The notes beneath the pieces are model-generated. The model was not told where the DNA came from. It saw only the letters and a program-made list of their open reading frames with translations, and did not search any database. Of a DNA stretch of 38,841 nt, positions 1-8,643 are shown in pieces. A program made the position numbers and the translations under genes. Position 1 is the stretch's first letter. The number at the start of each line of letters is the position of its first letter. Source of the stretch: Isosphaeraceae bacterium (GTDB taxonomy: Bacteria; Planctomycetota; Planctomycetia; Isosphaerales; Isosphaeraceae); NCBI GenBank assembly GCA_031291845.1, contig JARLIH010000153.1:1-38841 (forward strand), read 5' to 3'.

Positions 1-198
1 CCGACCGTGTTGCGGTCGCAGGCCTTCGAGCGCCTCTGCGGCACGGCTGCGGAGCGCCGCGGAATGGACCTGGCCATCGCCGCGCGTGTCACCGAGCTGT
101 TCCACGGCAGCGCGCGGCTCGACGTGGCCGCTGGCGGCACGACGCTCGTTTTCGACTGGCCCGAGCGTTTACCGGATGGGTCCGCCGGCGGCCGATAG
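1..198 (+). CDS. C-terminal end of a histidine-kinase-like ATPase (partial, starts before window)
   Basis: The reading frame is open from base 1 to a TAG at 196-198, so only the last 65 codons are present. The segment GMDLAIAARVTELFHGSARL followed by DVAAGGTTLVFDWP has the layout of the end of a HATPase_c domain, where a GLGLAI-type G2 box is followed by helix, strand, a GxGTTF turn and a final strand ending in LP. The G box is degenerate (GMDLAI instead of GLGLAI), and so is the final WP. A role in ATP binding by a sensor kinase is inferred from this pattern alone. The upstream domains are outside the window, so the sensor and output partners cannot be named. An anti-sigma or other GHKL ATPase is the main alternative. 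Confidence 0.55.
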   Translation, partial: PTVLRSQAFERLCGTAAERRGMDLAIAARVTELFHGSARLDVAAGGTTLVFDWPERLPDGSAGGR

Positions 199-337
199 CG
201 TTTTCTCGGCTGAGCGGACGGGAGTTCGCTTCGGCATAGCGGTTGCTTTAACTAATGAAGCATCGAGCGCGGCACGTCGAAGCGTGCCGCCTGTTTCAAC
301 GTCCGGTCTCCATCTCGCCAGAAAGACCAGGCCAACG

Positions 338-841
338 ATGGCAACAGCCAATATCGCGATCGATCGCGACTGGATCGCCAGCGAATTCTCCAAAGGGATC
401 GACAACGAGCAATCGCTCTTGGATGAAGCCAGGTCGCGTTCGGAGTCGCCTCCCGACCCCACGCTGGGTGTCCTCTACCACCAAATCGCGACCGCCGACG
501 AACGGCACCGCGGGATTGTCGAGACCATCGCGACCCGGTACGGACACACTCCGTCGCGAAGCGTTGCCGGTGGGATCGGCGAGACGCTCGGGCGGCTCAA
601 GGACAAGGTTAACGAGCTCTCCACGACGCCGCTCCAGCGCCTGGGCCACGACCTGGCGTCGAGGGCCAGCGCGATCCACTGGTACACGGCCTGGATCGAG
701 GCCTTCCAGCGGCTCGGCGATGCCGAGAGCGCCGGTGCGCTCGCCGCCATATTGACCGAGGAAAAGGCACACCGCGATGCGCTGCAGGAGGGCCTCAACC
801 GGATGGTCACGCAGGGCGCGACCGGTGAAGCGACCAAGTAA
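338..841 (+). CDS. ferritin-like four-helix protein
   Basis: The 167-residue product starts at ATG 338; the frame is open further upstream, but that extension does not resemble protein. It looks all-helical, with helix 1 around residues 10-35, helix 2 around 45-66 containing a TADERHR segment, helix 3 around 100-130 and helix 4 around 135-158 containing EEKAHRDAL. Acidic residues and histidines spaced as E-x2-H in helices 2 and 4 are what ferritin-like/rubrerythrin-type diiron helices use. There is no signal peptide, so a cytoplasmic protein is expected. Metal binding and function in iron or peroxide handling are inferred from fold only. Between helices 2 and 3 lies a glycine-rich linker. It converges with the lipoprotein gene at 983-1327, and a hairpin separates the two. 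Confidence 0.6.
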   Translation: MATANIAIDRDWIASEFSKGIDNEQSLLDEARSRSESPPDPTLGVLYHQIATADERHRGIVETIATRYGHTPSRSVAGGIGETLGRLKDKVNELSTTPLQRLGHDLASRASAIHWYTAWIEAFQRLGDAESAGALAAILTEEKAHRDALQEGLNRMVTQGATGEATK

Positions 842-895
842 CGCAGCGGGTTTAAGACCCGTTCTTGCCGTGGTCGGAGTCGAGCCCACCAGGGT

Positions 896-930
896 GTCTA
901 CCCAACGCGTGCTGGAGACGTTGGGTAGGC
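896..930. terminator. 12-bp hairpin between convergent genes
   Basis: Bases 896-907 pair with 919-930 through 12 base pairs (one G-U), around an 11-base loop. It lies between the ends of the ferritin-like gene (841) and the minus-strand lipoprotein gene (983). No T-run follows on either strand, so it would be a bidirectional hairpin or RNA-protecting end rather than a classical intrinsic terminator. Confidence 0.5.
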
Positions 931-982
931 GTCGTGGCGGGCTTGAGCCATCGTTTGGCTCGTCCTTTCCCCGCGGAGCCCG

Positions 983-1327
983 TTACTGGGGACTGCGTGG
1001 GGTCTCGGGCTTGGCGTCGGCCGATGGCTTGGCCGCGCCCGGTTCGCCGCCAGTGCCGGACGGCTTGGGGGTCGTTGCCTGCGGCGCGACAGCCGGAGCG
1101 GCGGGCGCTGGGCCGCTTGCGGGCACGGCGGACGCGGCGACGGCGGCGTCTCCCCCGGTGGCAGTCGGTTCCTGAAGGTCGGTGCGGATGGCCCCTTTGT
1201 CTTCCGCTCCCAGCGCGCTCGGCGGAGGTCCGTTGGTGAAGCCAGCGCCCGGAGGGGCGTTCTCGCAGCCGGCCAGGAGCGCGATCGCGAATGCCGCGGT
1301 GATGGGGACTGGGAACTTCAATGGCAT
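983..1327 (-). CDS. small proline/alanine-rich lipoprotein, function unknown
   Basis: The product has 114 residues. The start at 1327 is chosen because it is preceded by a GGGAGAG ribosome-binding site and opens a lipoprotein signal: MPLK, a hydrophobic stretch and the lipobox LLAGC with the modified cysteine near residue 21. The rest is low-complexity, rich in Ala, Pro and Gly, with no recognisable domain, and is probably a disordered envelope-anchored tail. The longer frame up to 1474 is arginine-rich and lacks a leader, so it was not used. The gene is divergent from the YihY-family gene starting at 1523. I do not recognise a function. Confidence 0.7.
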   Translation of the reverse strand: MPLKFPVPITAAFAIALLAGCENAPPGAGFTNGPPPSALGAEDKGAIRTDLQEPTATGGDAAVAASAVPASGPAPAAPAVAPQATTPKPSGTGGEPGAAKPSADAKPETPRSPQ

Positions 1328-1522
1328 GACTGTGCTCTCCCGGTCGGAGCGCCCTGCATGAGGCCGGCCGACGGGCCGGTCCCCGGGGCGTCGTCTCTCC
1401 ATCCTACCACCGCGAACGTCATGCCGGTGGCATGCCGCATGCTTTCTCTGGTCCGCCGAGCAACGGACGATCAAAAAATGCGCCGTTTGCGCGGTGTCCT
1501 ACGCCCGAAACGAGCACGACCG

Positions 1523-2512
1523 ATGTCCAAGTTCCCCCCGGTGCGGCTCCGGGAGGCATTCAGCCTCGGCGGCCTGAGCCTCCGTGAGCTCGCCATACGC
1601 ACCTGGCGCAAGGCCAACGAAAACGAGGTCATGACCCGCGCCGCGGCGGTGTCGTTCTACGCAATGCTCGCGCTGGTCCCGCTCCTCGGCCTGGTCGTCA
1701 CTCTCGCCGCGCAGCTCTTGCCCGACTTGACCGACCGGACCGGCCGGACGCGAGGGGTGGGAGACCTGACCGTCGCGGAACTGGAGTCGACACTCCGGGC
1801 GATCTTTCCGCGCGACGCGTACTCCGTGATCGAGAGTCAGATCGTCCGGTTGCAACAGCAGCCCCCTTTCGGCTTGATCTCGCTCGGCCTCGTCGTGACC
1901 CTCTGGCTGGCCTCGAGCCTCTACGTCGCCGTCATGGATGCCATGAACCGGATCTACGGCGTGCACGAGACCCGTTCTTGGTTGAAGATCCGGCTCATGG
2001 CCATCGGCATGACCGTCTCGCAGGCCGTGATCCTGATCGGCTCGCTCGTCCTCATCATCACCTGGCCCCACGTTATAAGTGGGATGGGTCTGGGCCGCCC
2101 CGCGGCGTTACTGGCGACACTCATTCAGTACCTCGGCGTGACCTTCATCGTGCTGATGAGCTTCGCTCTCACATTCTACGTCGGACCGGACGCCGAGCAG
2201 CAGTGGGAGTGGATCACCCCAGGGAGCGTGATCGGAGCGATCATCTTCCTGGCCGTGAGCCTGCTGTTTCGCGTCTACGTTCAAAACGTCGCTCATTACG
2301 ACCGGACTTATGGCTCGCTCGGCGGCGTGATGGTCTTGCTGTTCTGGTTCTGGATCTCAAGCCTCGTGCTCCTGGTGGCGGGTCAGATCAACAAAATCGT
2401 TGAGGACGCTTCTCCGTTGGGTAAGAGTTACGGGCAGAGGCGCGATCCCGGGGTCGCGCCCGACTTTGAGGGGATGAAGCCCGAACGCCCGAATGAGGCG
2501 AACGCGGGCTGA
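1523..2512 (+). CDS. YihY/virulence factor BrkB family inner-membrane protein
   Basis: The 329-residue product has about six membrane segments. The first follows the family-typical TRAAAVSFYAMLALVPLL. The last is in YGSLGGVMVLLFWFWISS followed by LVLLVAGQIN, the most diagnostic part of the YihY/BrkB (formerly 'ribonuclease BN') family. A segment between helices 1 and 2 (about residues 75-115) is the expected soluble loop, and the tail after residue 300 is hydrophilic. The molecular role of this family is not established, despite its old RNase BN name. The start at 1523 (MSKF) fits the family length; ATG 1478 is an in-frame alternative and neither has a strong ribosome-binding site. It is followed by a promoter and candidate small RNA. 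Confidence 0.85.
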   Translation: MSKFPPVRLREAFSLGGLSLRELAIRTWRKANENEVMTRAAAVSFYAMLALVPLLGLVVTLAAQLLPDLTDRTGRTRGVGDLTVAELESTLRAIFPRDAYSVIESQIVRLQQQPPFGLISLGLVVTLWLASSLYVAVMDAMNRIYGVHETRSWLKIRLMAIGMTVSQAVILIGSLVLIITWPHVISGMGLGRPAALLATLIQYLGVTFIVLMSFALTFYVGPDAEQQWEWITPGSVIGAIIFLAVSLLFRVYVQNVAHYDRTYGSLGGVMVLLFWFWISSLVLLVAGQINKIVEDASPLGKSYGQRRDPGVAPDFEGMKPERPNEANAG

Positions 2513-2655
2513 CGTACGGCGACCCAGGAAAGAGGAACCGAGGCGGCCGAAAATGGGAGGTCGTACGCTCGGTTTCACCCTCACGAAAGCACGCCGGAGC
2601 GTTGGGGTGGCCACGAGCGTGCGGCGAGACGGCGAGAACGCGATCGGGCTTCGAC

Positions 2656-2684
2656 TTGACCGGACGAGTACGCTCCGGTAATAT
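2656..2684 (+). promoter_or_regulatory. sigma70-type promoter of the candidate small RNA
   Basis: TTGACC (2656-2661) and TAATAT (2679-2684) are separated by exactly 17 bases. The expected start point, seven bases after the -10 box, is 2691, which is the first base of a perfect hairpin. The AT-rich -10 region stands out in this GC-rich sequence. Confidence 0.65.
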
Positions 2685-2690
2685 ATACCT

Positions 2691-2768
2691 GGCTTCACCT
2701 TCCTGGGGGGGAAGAGGTGAAGCCACCGGGCCGGGCGACGTCTACGGATGCCGTCCCGGCCTTTTTTT
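2691..2768 (+). ncRNA. candidate small RNA or attenuated leader with two hairpins
   Basis: The predicted transcript of about 78 bases begins with a perfect 10-bp stem (2691-2700 with 2715-2724) whose loop carries a run of seven G. It ends in an intrinsic terminator with a seven-T tail (2762-2768). A near-consensus promoter lies directly upstream. No open reading frame of note is in the segment. It could act as an independent small RNA. It could also be a terminated leader of the secreted-protein gene that begins at 2995, 227 bases further on. No known RNA family was recognised. 2769-2994 holds only a weak TATGAT-like -10 box at 2932. Confidence 0.55.
2729..2768 (+). terminator. intrinsic terminator
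   Basis: GGCCGGG (2729-2735) pairs with CCCGGCC (2755-2761). The stem continues inward after a two-base bulge (ACG 2738-2740 with CGT 2752-2754), and seven T follow directly. This is a complete Rho-independent terminator for plus-strand transcription. Confidence 0.8.
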
Positions 2769-2994
2769 CGTTGCGCGTCGCACATCAACCGCGCTCTGCC
2801 TGTGGTCGGTCCTCCCACAGGGTCGGAGTCCACCGATGCCGGATCGTGCGCCGCTGACCTCACCCTGAGGCGCGTAAGGCGGGGGCGACCCTGTTTGGAG
2901 GAGCCCGGCGGCGTGCCCGGACGATCTGTGCTATGATCGGGCGGCGTGGCGATACGACCGCGATCGATCAACGACACCCCCTGGGGACCGAGTC

Positions 2995-3615
2995 ATGCGC
3001 CGCACCGCGCCGGGTTTGCTCTCTGCTCTCGCCGTCGTCCTGTCCCTGGCCCCGTCCGTGTGCGTCGGTGGCGAGGCCATTGCGTCGGCCAGCAGCGCCA
3101 CCGTTCAACCCACCGGTCCGCGCAGTGGAGCGACCGGCGTGCGGTTCCTCAACGTTGAAGGGAAGAACAACGAAAAGTACGCCAGTTTCGGCGTCCTGGA
3201 CTTCAAGCCTGGGAAGCTCGACGCCAACGATGCCGTGGTCCTGACCCTGTCGCTGACGCAGAGCATCGCCAAATTCTCCAAGAGCGGTAAGATCAAGGTT
3301 TATCTTTCTGCCGACGCGAAGTCCACGCCCGAAACGCTGAAGTTCAAGGGGGACGATGGGCTCGACGGTCAGCTTGCGCCGCTGTACCCGGTGGGTGAGT
3401 CGACCTTCGAGAAGGGGGAAACGGGCAAGCAGGACAGCATCGCGCTGAAGCTCGACCACGAGGCCCTGGCCGCGTTCCGCAGCCAGGTCGCGGAAACGGG
3501 TGTCGTGCGTCTCGTGCTCGTGCCGGCCGACGCGGAGGTGGCTGCCACCTACTTCGGTACCGGCAGCGAGAGTCCGGAGCAACGGCCCAGGCTCGTGTTC
3601 AAAACGACCCCCTAA
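2995..3615 (+). CDS. secreted DNRLRE/CBM96-like beta-sandwich protein
   Basis: The 206-residue product begins with a clear Sec signal peptide (MRRT, then a hydrophobic core to about residue 22, cleavage near VGG). The mature part alternates strands: TGVRFLNVEG, YASFGVLDFK, a DAVVLTLSLT strand, KIKVYLSAD and a final GVVRLVLVPAD...RPRLVF. That order, with a conserved VRF..G start, a FGVLDF strand and PRLVF end, resembles secreted domains of the DNRLRE/CBM96 type, which bind polymers or act as structural modules. Assignment is by pattern only. It is a stand-alone domain with no catalytic part. The stop overlaps by four bases with the stop of the convergent diguanylate cyclase gene. Confidence 0.55.
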   Translation: MRRTAPGLLSALAVVLSLAPSVCVGGEAIASASSATVQPTGPRSGATGVRFLNVEGKNNEKYASFGVLDFKPGKLDANDAVVLTLSLTQSIAKFSKSGKIKVYLSADAKSTPETLKFKGDDGLDGQLAPLYPVGESTFEKGETGKQDSIALKLDHEALAAFRSQVAETGVVRLVLVPADAEVAATYFGTGSESPEQRPRLVFKTTP

Positions 3616-4625
3616 CGGTGGCCCGGCGTCGGCCGAATACGACCCGGTTGCGATGCCACAACCGGCTCGCAAAGCCTCGCCGGTCGACGGGGCTGCCGCC
3701 GGTCACTTGGCTCTCCGGATACGCGCCAGGTGTCGCCGTAGCACACGAGGCAATTGCGCCCGGCCCGCTTTGCTTCGTACAGAGCGCAGTCGGCCCTGTC
3801 GACGAGCGCCTGGCCTTCGAGGGCGTTGGGGCCCTGGCTCGCCAGGCCAATGCTGATCGTGATCGGCCGTAGCGGCCAGGGATTCGCTTCGACGGCCGCG
3901 CGCAGCCGCTCGGCGGTCGCCCGCGCGGCGGCCCCGTCGATCCCGGGCAACAGCACGGCAAACTCTTCTCCGCCGTAACGGGCGACGACGTCTTGTTGCC
4001 GGACCTGGCGGGCCAGAATCAGGGCCAGGGCTTTCAACACCTCGTCACCGGCCGGATGCCCGAAACTGTCGTTGTAGGTCTTGAAATCGTCGGTATCAAT
4101 CATAAGTACAGACATGTGCAGATTTTGGCGATTTGTGAGTGAAAGCAAGAGCGGGAAGGTTTCGCGAAAATAGCGATGGTTCTTCAGCCCGGTGAGGCCG
4201 TCGGTCATCGCTAATTCGGCAAGCCGTTCGTTCATGTCCGCGATCCGGTCCGAATCGGCCTTGATGCGCGCGGCCGACCGGACACGGGCGAGCACGATTG
4301 GCAGCGCAAACGGTTTCGTCACATAATCCTGCGCGCCGGCATCGAACCCCCTGATCACGTCCTTTTCCATGCCACAGGCCGAGACGATGATGATGGGAAT
4401 CCTCTTCAATTCCGGGTCCGCTTTCAGCCGGCGGCAGACCTCGATGCCGTCCAGTCCGGGCATCATGATGTCGAGGAGGATGATATCCGGGCTGTCGAGC
4501 CGCGCGCGCTCGAGCGCATTGGGGCCATCGGAGGCCGTAACGATTTCAAAACCAATTTCCGATAATTCATAAGATAGCAGTTTGACGTTATCGGGTACGT
4601 CATCGACGATCAGTACCTTCGGCAT
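3612..4625 (-). CDS. receiver-GGDEF response regulator (diguanylate cyclase)
   Basis: The 337-residue product has an N-terminal receiver domain (residues 1-120) with the acidic pair D8/D9, phospho-acceptor D52 and K104. A GGDEF domain follows (about 135-295) with active-site GGEEF at 218-222. The inhibitory I-site RQQD (209-212) stands exactly five residues before it, so product inhibition by c-di-GMP is expected. It should make c-di-GMP from two GTP when phosphorylated. The last 40 or so residues are Arg/Pro-rich and match no domain. It is the last gene of a minus-strand operon, 13 bases after the single-domain receiver. The architecture is PleD-like with one receiver. Confidence 0.93.
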   Translation of the reverse strand: MPKVLIVDDVPDNVKLLSYELSEIGFEIVTASDGPNALERARLDSPDIILLDIMMPGLDGIEVCRRLKADPELKRIPIIIVSACGMEKDVIRGFDAGAQDYVTKPFALPIVLARVRSAARIKADSDRIADMNERLAELAMTDGLTGLKNHRYFRETFPLLLSLTNRQNLHMSVLMIDTDDFKTYNDSFGHPAGDEVLKALALILARQVRQQDVVARYGGEEFAVLLPGIDGAAARATAERLRAAVEANPWPLRPITISIGLASQGPNALEGQALVDRADCALYEAKRAGRNCLVCYGDTWRVSGEPSDRRQPRRPARLCEPVVASQPGRIRPTPGHR

Positions 4626-4638
4626 GCGGAATCTCGTG

Positions 4639-5004
4639 TCATCGGATGGAAGAGCGAATGGTCCGTAGCAACTCTTCTTCGTCGATCGGTTTTGTTACGA
4701 GCGCGGTCACGCCTGCGGCCATGATTTCCGCGGTCTCCCACTTGACGGCGTGAGCCGTCACGGCGATCACCGGCAACCGGGCGAACCGTTCCTGGGCCTT
4801 GATTCGGCGCGTCGTTTCCTTGCCGTCAATCCCCGGGAGCGAGATGTCCATGATCACCAGGTCGAACGTTCGCCGGCTGAGGGCTTCCAGCGCCTCCTCA
4901 CCCGACCCGACCCCCTCGAAGCCGTAGCCTTCGTCCTCGAGGGCCCAGGCGAAAAGCTTCAAATTGTCGGCGTTGTCCTCAACCACAAGGATTGCCGCAC
5001 TCAT
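4639..5004 (-). CDS. single-domain (CheY-like) response regulator
   Basis: The 121-residue product is a lone receiver with acidic E9/D10, phospho-acceptor D53 in VIMDISLPGIDG, switch residue T83 and K105 before P106. There is no output domain. It could act by protein-protein contact or as a phosphate relay or sink between the upstream hybrid kinase and the downstream receiver-GGDEF protein. The sequence after D53 (SLPGIDGKETTRRIKA) is of the DivK/CpdR-like type often found beside hybrid kinases. Its ATG overlaps the kinase stop in an ATGA arrangement (5001-5004), implying translational coupling. Confidence 0.93.
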   Translation of the reverse strand: MSAAILVVEDNADNLKLFAWALEDEGYGFEGVGSGEEALEALSRRTFDLVIMDISLPGIDGKETTRRIKAQERFARLPVIAVTAHAVKWETAEIMAAGVTALVTKPIDEEELLRTIRSSIR

Positions 5005-7793
5005 GACAAGACCCTCATCACTTTTCGCTTCACCACGCCGACCGCTTGGAGGATCGCCTCCACCACGCGCTCGGTGTCGCCACGCCCTTTGATGAGGATC
5101 ACGTCGCTGAGCCCGGCCAGTTGGGCTGTCTCCTCCGGTACCAGGACCTTGGCCGTCAGGATGATGACGGGGATCCGGCTCCAGACCGGGTCGCGCTGGA
5201 GGTGCTCCAGGAGCTCGAAGCCGTTCATCACGGGCATCATGATGTCGAGGAGGATCACGGACGGGACGGCCTCGACCAGATGGCTCACGGCTTCGCGGCC
5301 GTTTGCGGCCGTGCGGACATCGATGCCGTGTTCGGCGAGCGCGGTCGCGATGAGTCGCCTGGTGTCGGGATCGTCCTCAACGATCAGGGCACTCACGGAG
5401 TCGCCGGCCAGGACCGCTCGGACCGTCATCAAGAGATCGTCGGCGTCGATCGGCTTGGCGATGCAACAGCGTGCTCCGGCAGCGATCGCCTGAGCCGCCT
5501 GATCGCCCTCCGAGACGACGACAACCGGGATCCCGGCCAGCACGGGCTCCTGACGGAGCGCGCGCAGCACGTCGAAGCCGTCGCGGCCCGACAGCCCGAG
5601 GTCCAGACAGATCAGGTCGGGGTGCTGCTGCCTCGCGCCGGCCGTTGCCTCGTCGAAATCGTGTGCGAGCAGGACTTCATAACCGGCTTCTTCGAACGTG
5701 AGTTGCAAGTGGCGCAGGACGTCCGGTTCGTCGTCGATGCACAGGATGGTCAAGGTCTTCGGCACGCCCGGCCGCATGCTGCGCGCAACTGCGTCTCGCC
5801 TCGGCGCCGAACCATGGGTTGACGACGGGGGAAACCTTTCCTCGTCAAGCGGCAAAACAACGGTGAAGACGCTCCCGCGTCCGTGGGCGCTGGCGACGTC
5901 GATCCGGCCGCCGTGCAGGCGGACATACTGTGCCGTGATGACCAGGCCCAATCCCGTGCCGCCGACGCGTCGAGTCGATCCACCGTTGAGCTGGGTGAAT
6001 TGCTGGAACAGCTTCGGTTGGTCCTCGATGGCGATCCCCACCCCCGTGTCTCGTACCGAGATCCGCAAGACGTGGCCTAGTTTGGCGTCCTCGCCTTCGG
6101 TCGCCGAGACGACCACGCTGCCGGCGTCGGTGTACTTGATTGCGTTCGAGATCAGGTTCATGGCGACTTGCTTGAGCTTCATTCCGTCGGCATTGAGCAT
6201 GAGCGGCCCGTTCGGGAGCTCGGCCCGAAGCGAGATCGGTTTGCCGTCGAGCAGCGGCGTTACGACGCTGATCGCCTCCCGGATCACGGCCGAGATGTCG
6301 ATCGGTTCGCGCTCAACCTCCATCTGTCCCGCCTCGATCTTCGACAGGTCGAGGATGTCGTTGATCAGGTTCAGCAGGTGTTTCGCGTTGCGGTCGACCG
6401 TATGAAGTGCGTCCCGCTCGCGCTCGCCCACCGTGTCACCGAGCTTGCGAATGAGGCGCGCCGTGAACCCCATGATCGAGTTCATCGGGGTGCGCAGCTC
6501 ATGGCTCATGTTGGCCAGGAACTCGCTCTTGACGCGGCTGGCTCGCTCGGCGTCGCGTCTCGCTTCTTCCAGCGCGCGGGACTTCTCGTGAACATCGGCG
6601 AGCAGTCGCAGCCGTTGGTCCTCAATGGCGAACGCACTCATCCGGACCGCGAGTTGCTCGAGACTGGCGCACACGAAGGCCCGCTGTTCGTCGTTAGGGG
6701 GTGAGACGTGGGCCGTGATCAAGGCGCCGAGGCAGCGTCCGTTGAACGAGATCGGCCAGCCGATCACGCACCCGAGGTCCAGCTCTCCTAATCCGACCCG
6801 GAGTCGGAGCCCCGCGCCACGGAACGGACCGGTAAGCTCTTGCACCTCGGCCGTGCGGACGACGGTCGCCGGTAGTCCGCTGCCGCAAAAGAGCTCGGTC
6901 TTCGGTAGCAGGTCGTCGAGCGTGTAGGCGAACCGGGCCGTCGGCAAGCCCTCGTTGCTGCTGGCATACACCACGGCGACGGGCGCCTGGAGCATCCGGG
7001 CCAAGCACTGAAGGGCAGCGCGGTACGTGGACAGAGCGTCGGCCTGGTTAAGCGCGGCAGAAAACGCCGCGGAGGCCGCCAGCCGTGACTGGGCCGTCGC
7101 CAGCTCGGCCGTTCGTGCGGCAATCGTCTGTTCGACACGTTCCTGGGTGGCTTCGAGCCGCGCACGTTGTTCCGCACCCCCGCGCATTCCGCGCACGCCG
7201 CGCAGGCACGACCCGATCAGGAAGACGTCCTCGAAGACGACCCATCCGACGTGCTCCACCCAGAGCCAAGGGCCGGCAGCAAGAATTCCGAAGATGGAAC
7301 GTGGCCAGTAAAGCCCGCGCAGCAGGTGGTCGGCGGCGACGACCAGCGACGCCGTGACCAGGACGCGCCAGTCACGGTAGAATGACAAAAACGCGAGCGA
7401 TCCAAAAATGTGGAAGTGTGTCTCGATACGGCCGCCGCTCAGGTGAATCAAGAGCGAACCCATGAGCATTTGGCCAACCGCGACGACGTGTCGTGTCAGG
7501 ACCGTGGCGGGTCGGAAGAGGGCAAACGCAATCGGGAGGCTCGCGATGAGGCCCCCGAGCACGACGGCCGCCCAGACGTTCGCGTGGATTGAGCTCGACG
7601 TCCCGGCCCAAGCCCTGGGCGAGATCAGGAGCGCGGCGGTGATTCCCGCCGCGTACTGGGCGACCATCAGTCCCGCGAAAAGCTTGTCGGTCTCCCTCGC
7701 CACTTCTTGCCGCCGTTCCTCGAACAGTTCCTCGGTGCGCCGGGCCACGGGAAGGGCAATCGCTTCGTGCAGATTCGTCTGGGCCGTCTTCAC
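5001..7793 (-). CDS. membrane hybrid histidine kinase with two C-terminal receivers
   Basis: The 930-residue product starts at GTG 7793, seven bases after a perfect AAGGAGG. Residues 40-190 form about six membrane helices with the conserved-looking stretch IHLSGGRIETHFHIFG (about 116-131), whose histidines sit next to membrane helices. A coiled coil (200-240) leads to a GAF-like domain (245-395). HisKA follows with phospho-His H431 in SHELRTP, then HATPase with N-box NLISNAIKY, DTGVGI and GGTGLGL. Receiver 1 has phospho-Asp D731 and K780; receiver 2 has phospho-Asp D850, and its conserved lysine lies in VILIKG. It should relay phosphate to the receivers and to the receiver and receiver-GGDEF proteins encoded next. 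The redoxin-like gene 32 bases upstream suggests a redox-linked signal. Confidence 0.93.
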   Translation of the reverse strand: MKTAQTNLHEAIALPVARRTEELFEERRQEVARETDKLFAGLMVAQYAAGITAALLISPRAWAGTSSSIHANVWAAVVLGGLIASLPIAFALFRPATVLTRHVVAVGQMLMGSLLIHLSGGRIETHFHIFGSLAFLSFYRDWRVLVTASLVVAADHLLRGLYWPRSIFGILAAGPWLWVEHVGWVVFEDVFLIGSCLRGVRGMRGGAEQRARLEATQERVEQTIAARTAELATAQSRLAASAAFSAALNQADALSTYRAALQCLARMLQAPVAVVYASSNEGLPTARFAYTLDDLLPKTELFCGSGLPATVVRTAEVQELTGPFRGAGLRLRVGLGELDLGCVIGWPISFNGRCLGALITAHVSPPNDEQRAFVCASLEQLAVRMSAFAIEDQRLRLLADVHEKSRALEEARRDAERASRVKSEFLANMSHELRTPMNSIMGFTARLIRKLGDTVGERERDALHTVDRNAKHLLNLINDILDLSKIEAGQMEVEREPIDISAVIREAISVVTPLLDGKPISLRAELPNGPLMLNADGMKLKQVAMNLISNAIKYTDAGSVVVSATEGEDAKLGHVLRISVRDTGVGIAIEDQPKLFQQFTQLNGGSTRRVGGTGLGLVITAQYVRLHGGRIDVASAHGRGSVFTVVLPLDEERFPPSSTHGSAPRRDAVARSMRPGVPKTLTILCIDDEPDVLRHLQLTFEEAGYEVLLAHDFDEATAGARQQHPDLICLDLGLSGRDGFDVLRALRQEPVLAGIPVVVVSEGDQAAQAIAAGARCCIAKPIDADDLLMTVRAVLAGDSVSALIVEDDPDTRRLIATALAEHGIDVRTAANGREAVSHLVEAVPSVILLDIMMPVMNGFELLEHLQRDPVWSRIPVIILTAKVLVPEETAQLAGLSDVILIKGRGDTERVVEAILQAVGVVKRKVMRVLS

Positions 7794-7825
7794 CGCGGTT
7801 CCTCCTTGGACGGACGCTCGAATCC

Positions 7826-8413
7826 TTAAAATATCGGGCAGCCGAAGACGGGGTAATCTGCAGTCCGGGTCGCGTGACCGTTCAGCGTATTGACCACCTC
7901 GTCCAGTCCGGCGTTGTCCCCCTCGTGCCCTCGCGTGTCGGTAATCCCGCCGGTGAAACCGAGGTTTCCCGCCGCGTCGTAGAGCGAGACATGCCCGGAC
8001 GTCTCGAGGCCGAACCTGGCCGACTCACTTCCCGCGGCGTCGGTAATCGGGTGAACGCCCGGAATCAACGATGCCGAGGACCAGAGGTCGGATCGCTCCC
8101 AACCTTTCTGCATTGAGGCCGGAGCGAGGAACAGCACGTGTGCCTCAACCGAGCCCTTGCAGCGCGCCATCAAACGCGCCAGCTCCGCGATGCTTGCTCG
8201 CGTGCAAGGGCAACGGGGATGAACGGCCATGACGAGGTTTGCGCGTCCCGTGACCGGCCGCACGAGGGTGGACTCCGGCCAACGAGCCCGGGGATGTCCG
8301 TTCTTGCCGGGCATCGCCCCGTATCCCCACATCAGGCTGAGCCCGGCAACGACGGCCGCGCCCCAAGCGGCCGTGATGACGATCGGCACCCCTCGCCGGA
8401 AATGTAACCGCAT
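7826..8413 (-). CDS. membrane-anchored thioredoxin-like protein with CPC motif (RedB-like)
   Basis: The 195-residue product starts at ATG 8413, with AGGATC upstream. An N-terminal membrane anchor (residues 9-30) is followed by a thioredoxin-type domain with VMAVHPRCPCTRASI. The redox motif is C68-P-C70 rather than CxxC, at the usual position after the first strand. The downstream GFTGGITDTRGHEGDN segment and the terminal FGCPIF (third Cys near the end) look like those of proteins annotated 'RedB' in planctomycetes and myxobacteria, from memory and not checked. The frame upstream to 8650 has no leader and is discarded. It is the first gene of the kinase operon, so it may supply or sense redox state for the kinase; this is inference. 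Confidence 0.75.
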   Translation of the reverse strand: MRLHFRRGVPIVITAAWGAAVVAGLSLMWGYGAMPGKNGHPRARWPESTLVRPVTGRANLVMAVHPRCPCTRASIAELARLMARCKGSVEAHVLFLAPASMQKGWERSDLWSSASLIPGVHPITDAAGSESARFGLETSGHVSLYDAAGNLGFTGGITDTRGHEGDNAGLDEVVNTLNGHATRTADYPVFGCPIF

Positions 8414-8573
8414 TGCAAAAGATCCTGTTCGAACGACCGCTTCATCGGAATCAATAAAAGACGAATTGCATCTAAGAAGTCTAGGCCACAAACGCGAAGG
8501 AAAGCCGTGGATTCGTGGTCGGACGACACGGTTCCACGACGCGCACCAGTCGTCGCTCCTTGCGCCGCGGCGG

Positions 8574-8602
8574 TTGACAGCCGCTCCGAAACTCCCTATC
8601 GT
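8574..8602 (+). promoter_or_regulatory. promoter for gltX
   Basis: A perfect TTGACA (8574-8579) is followed after 17 bases by TATCGT (8597-8602). Transcription would start near 8609, leaving a leader of about 35 bases before the gltX ATG. Confidence 0.6.
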
Positions 8603-8643
8603 GATCCCAATCCGTTCGTTGGTAAGCGGTTTCGACGACAGGC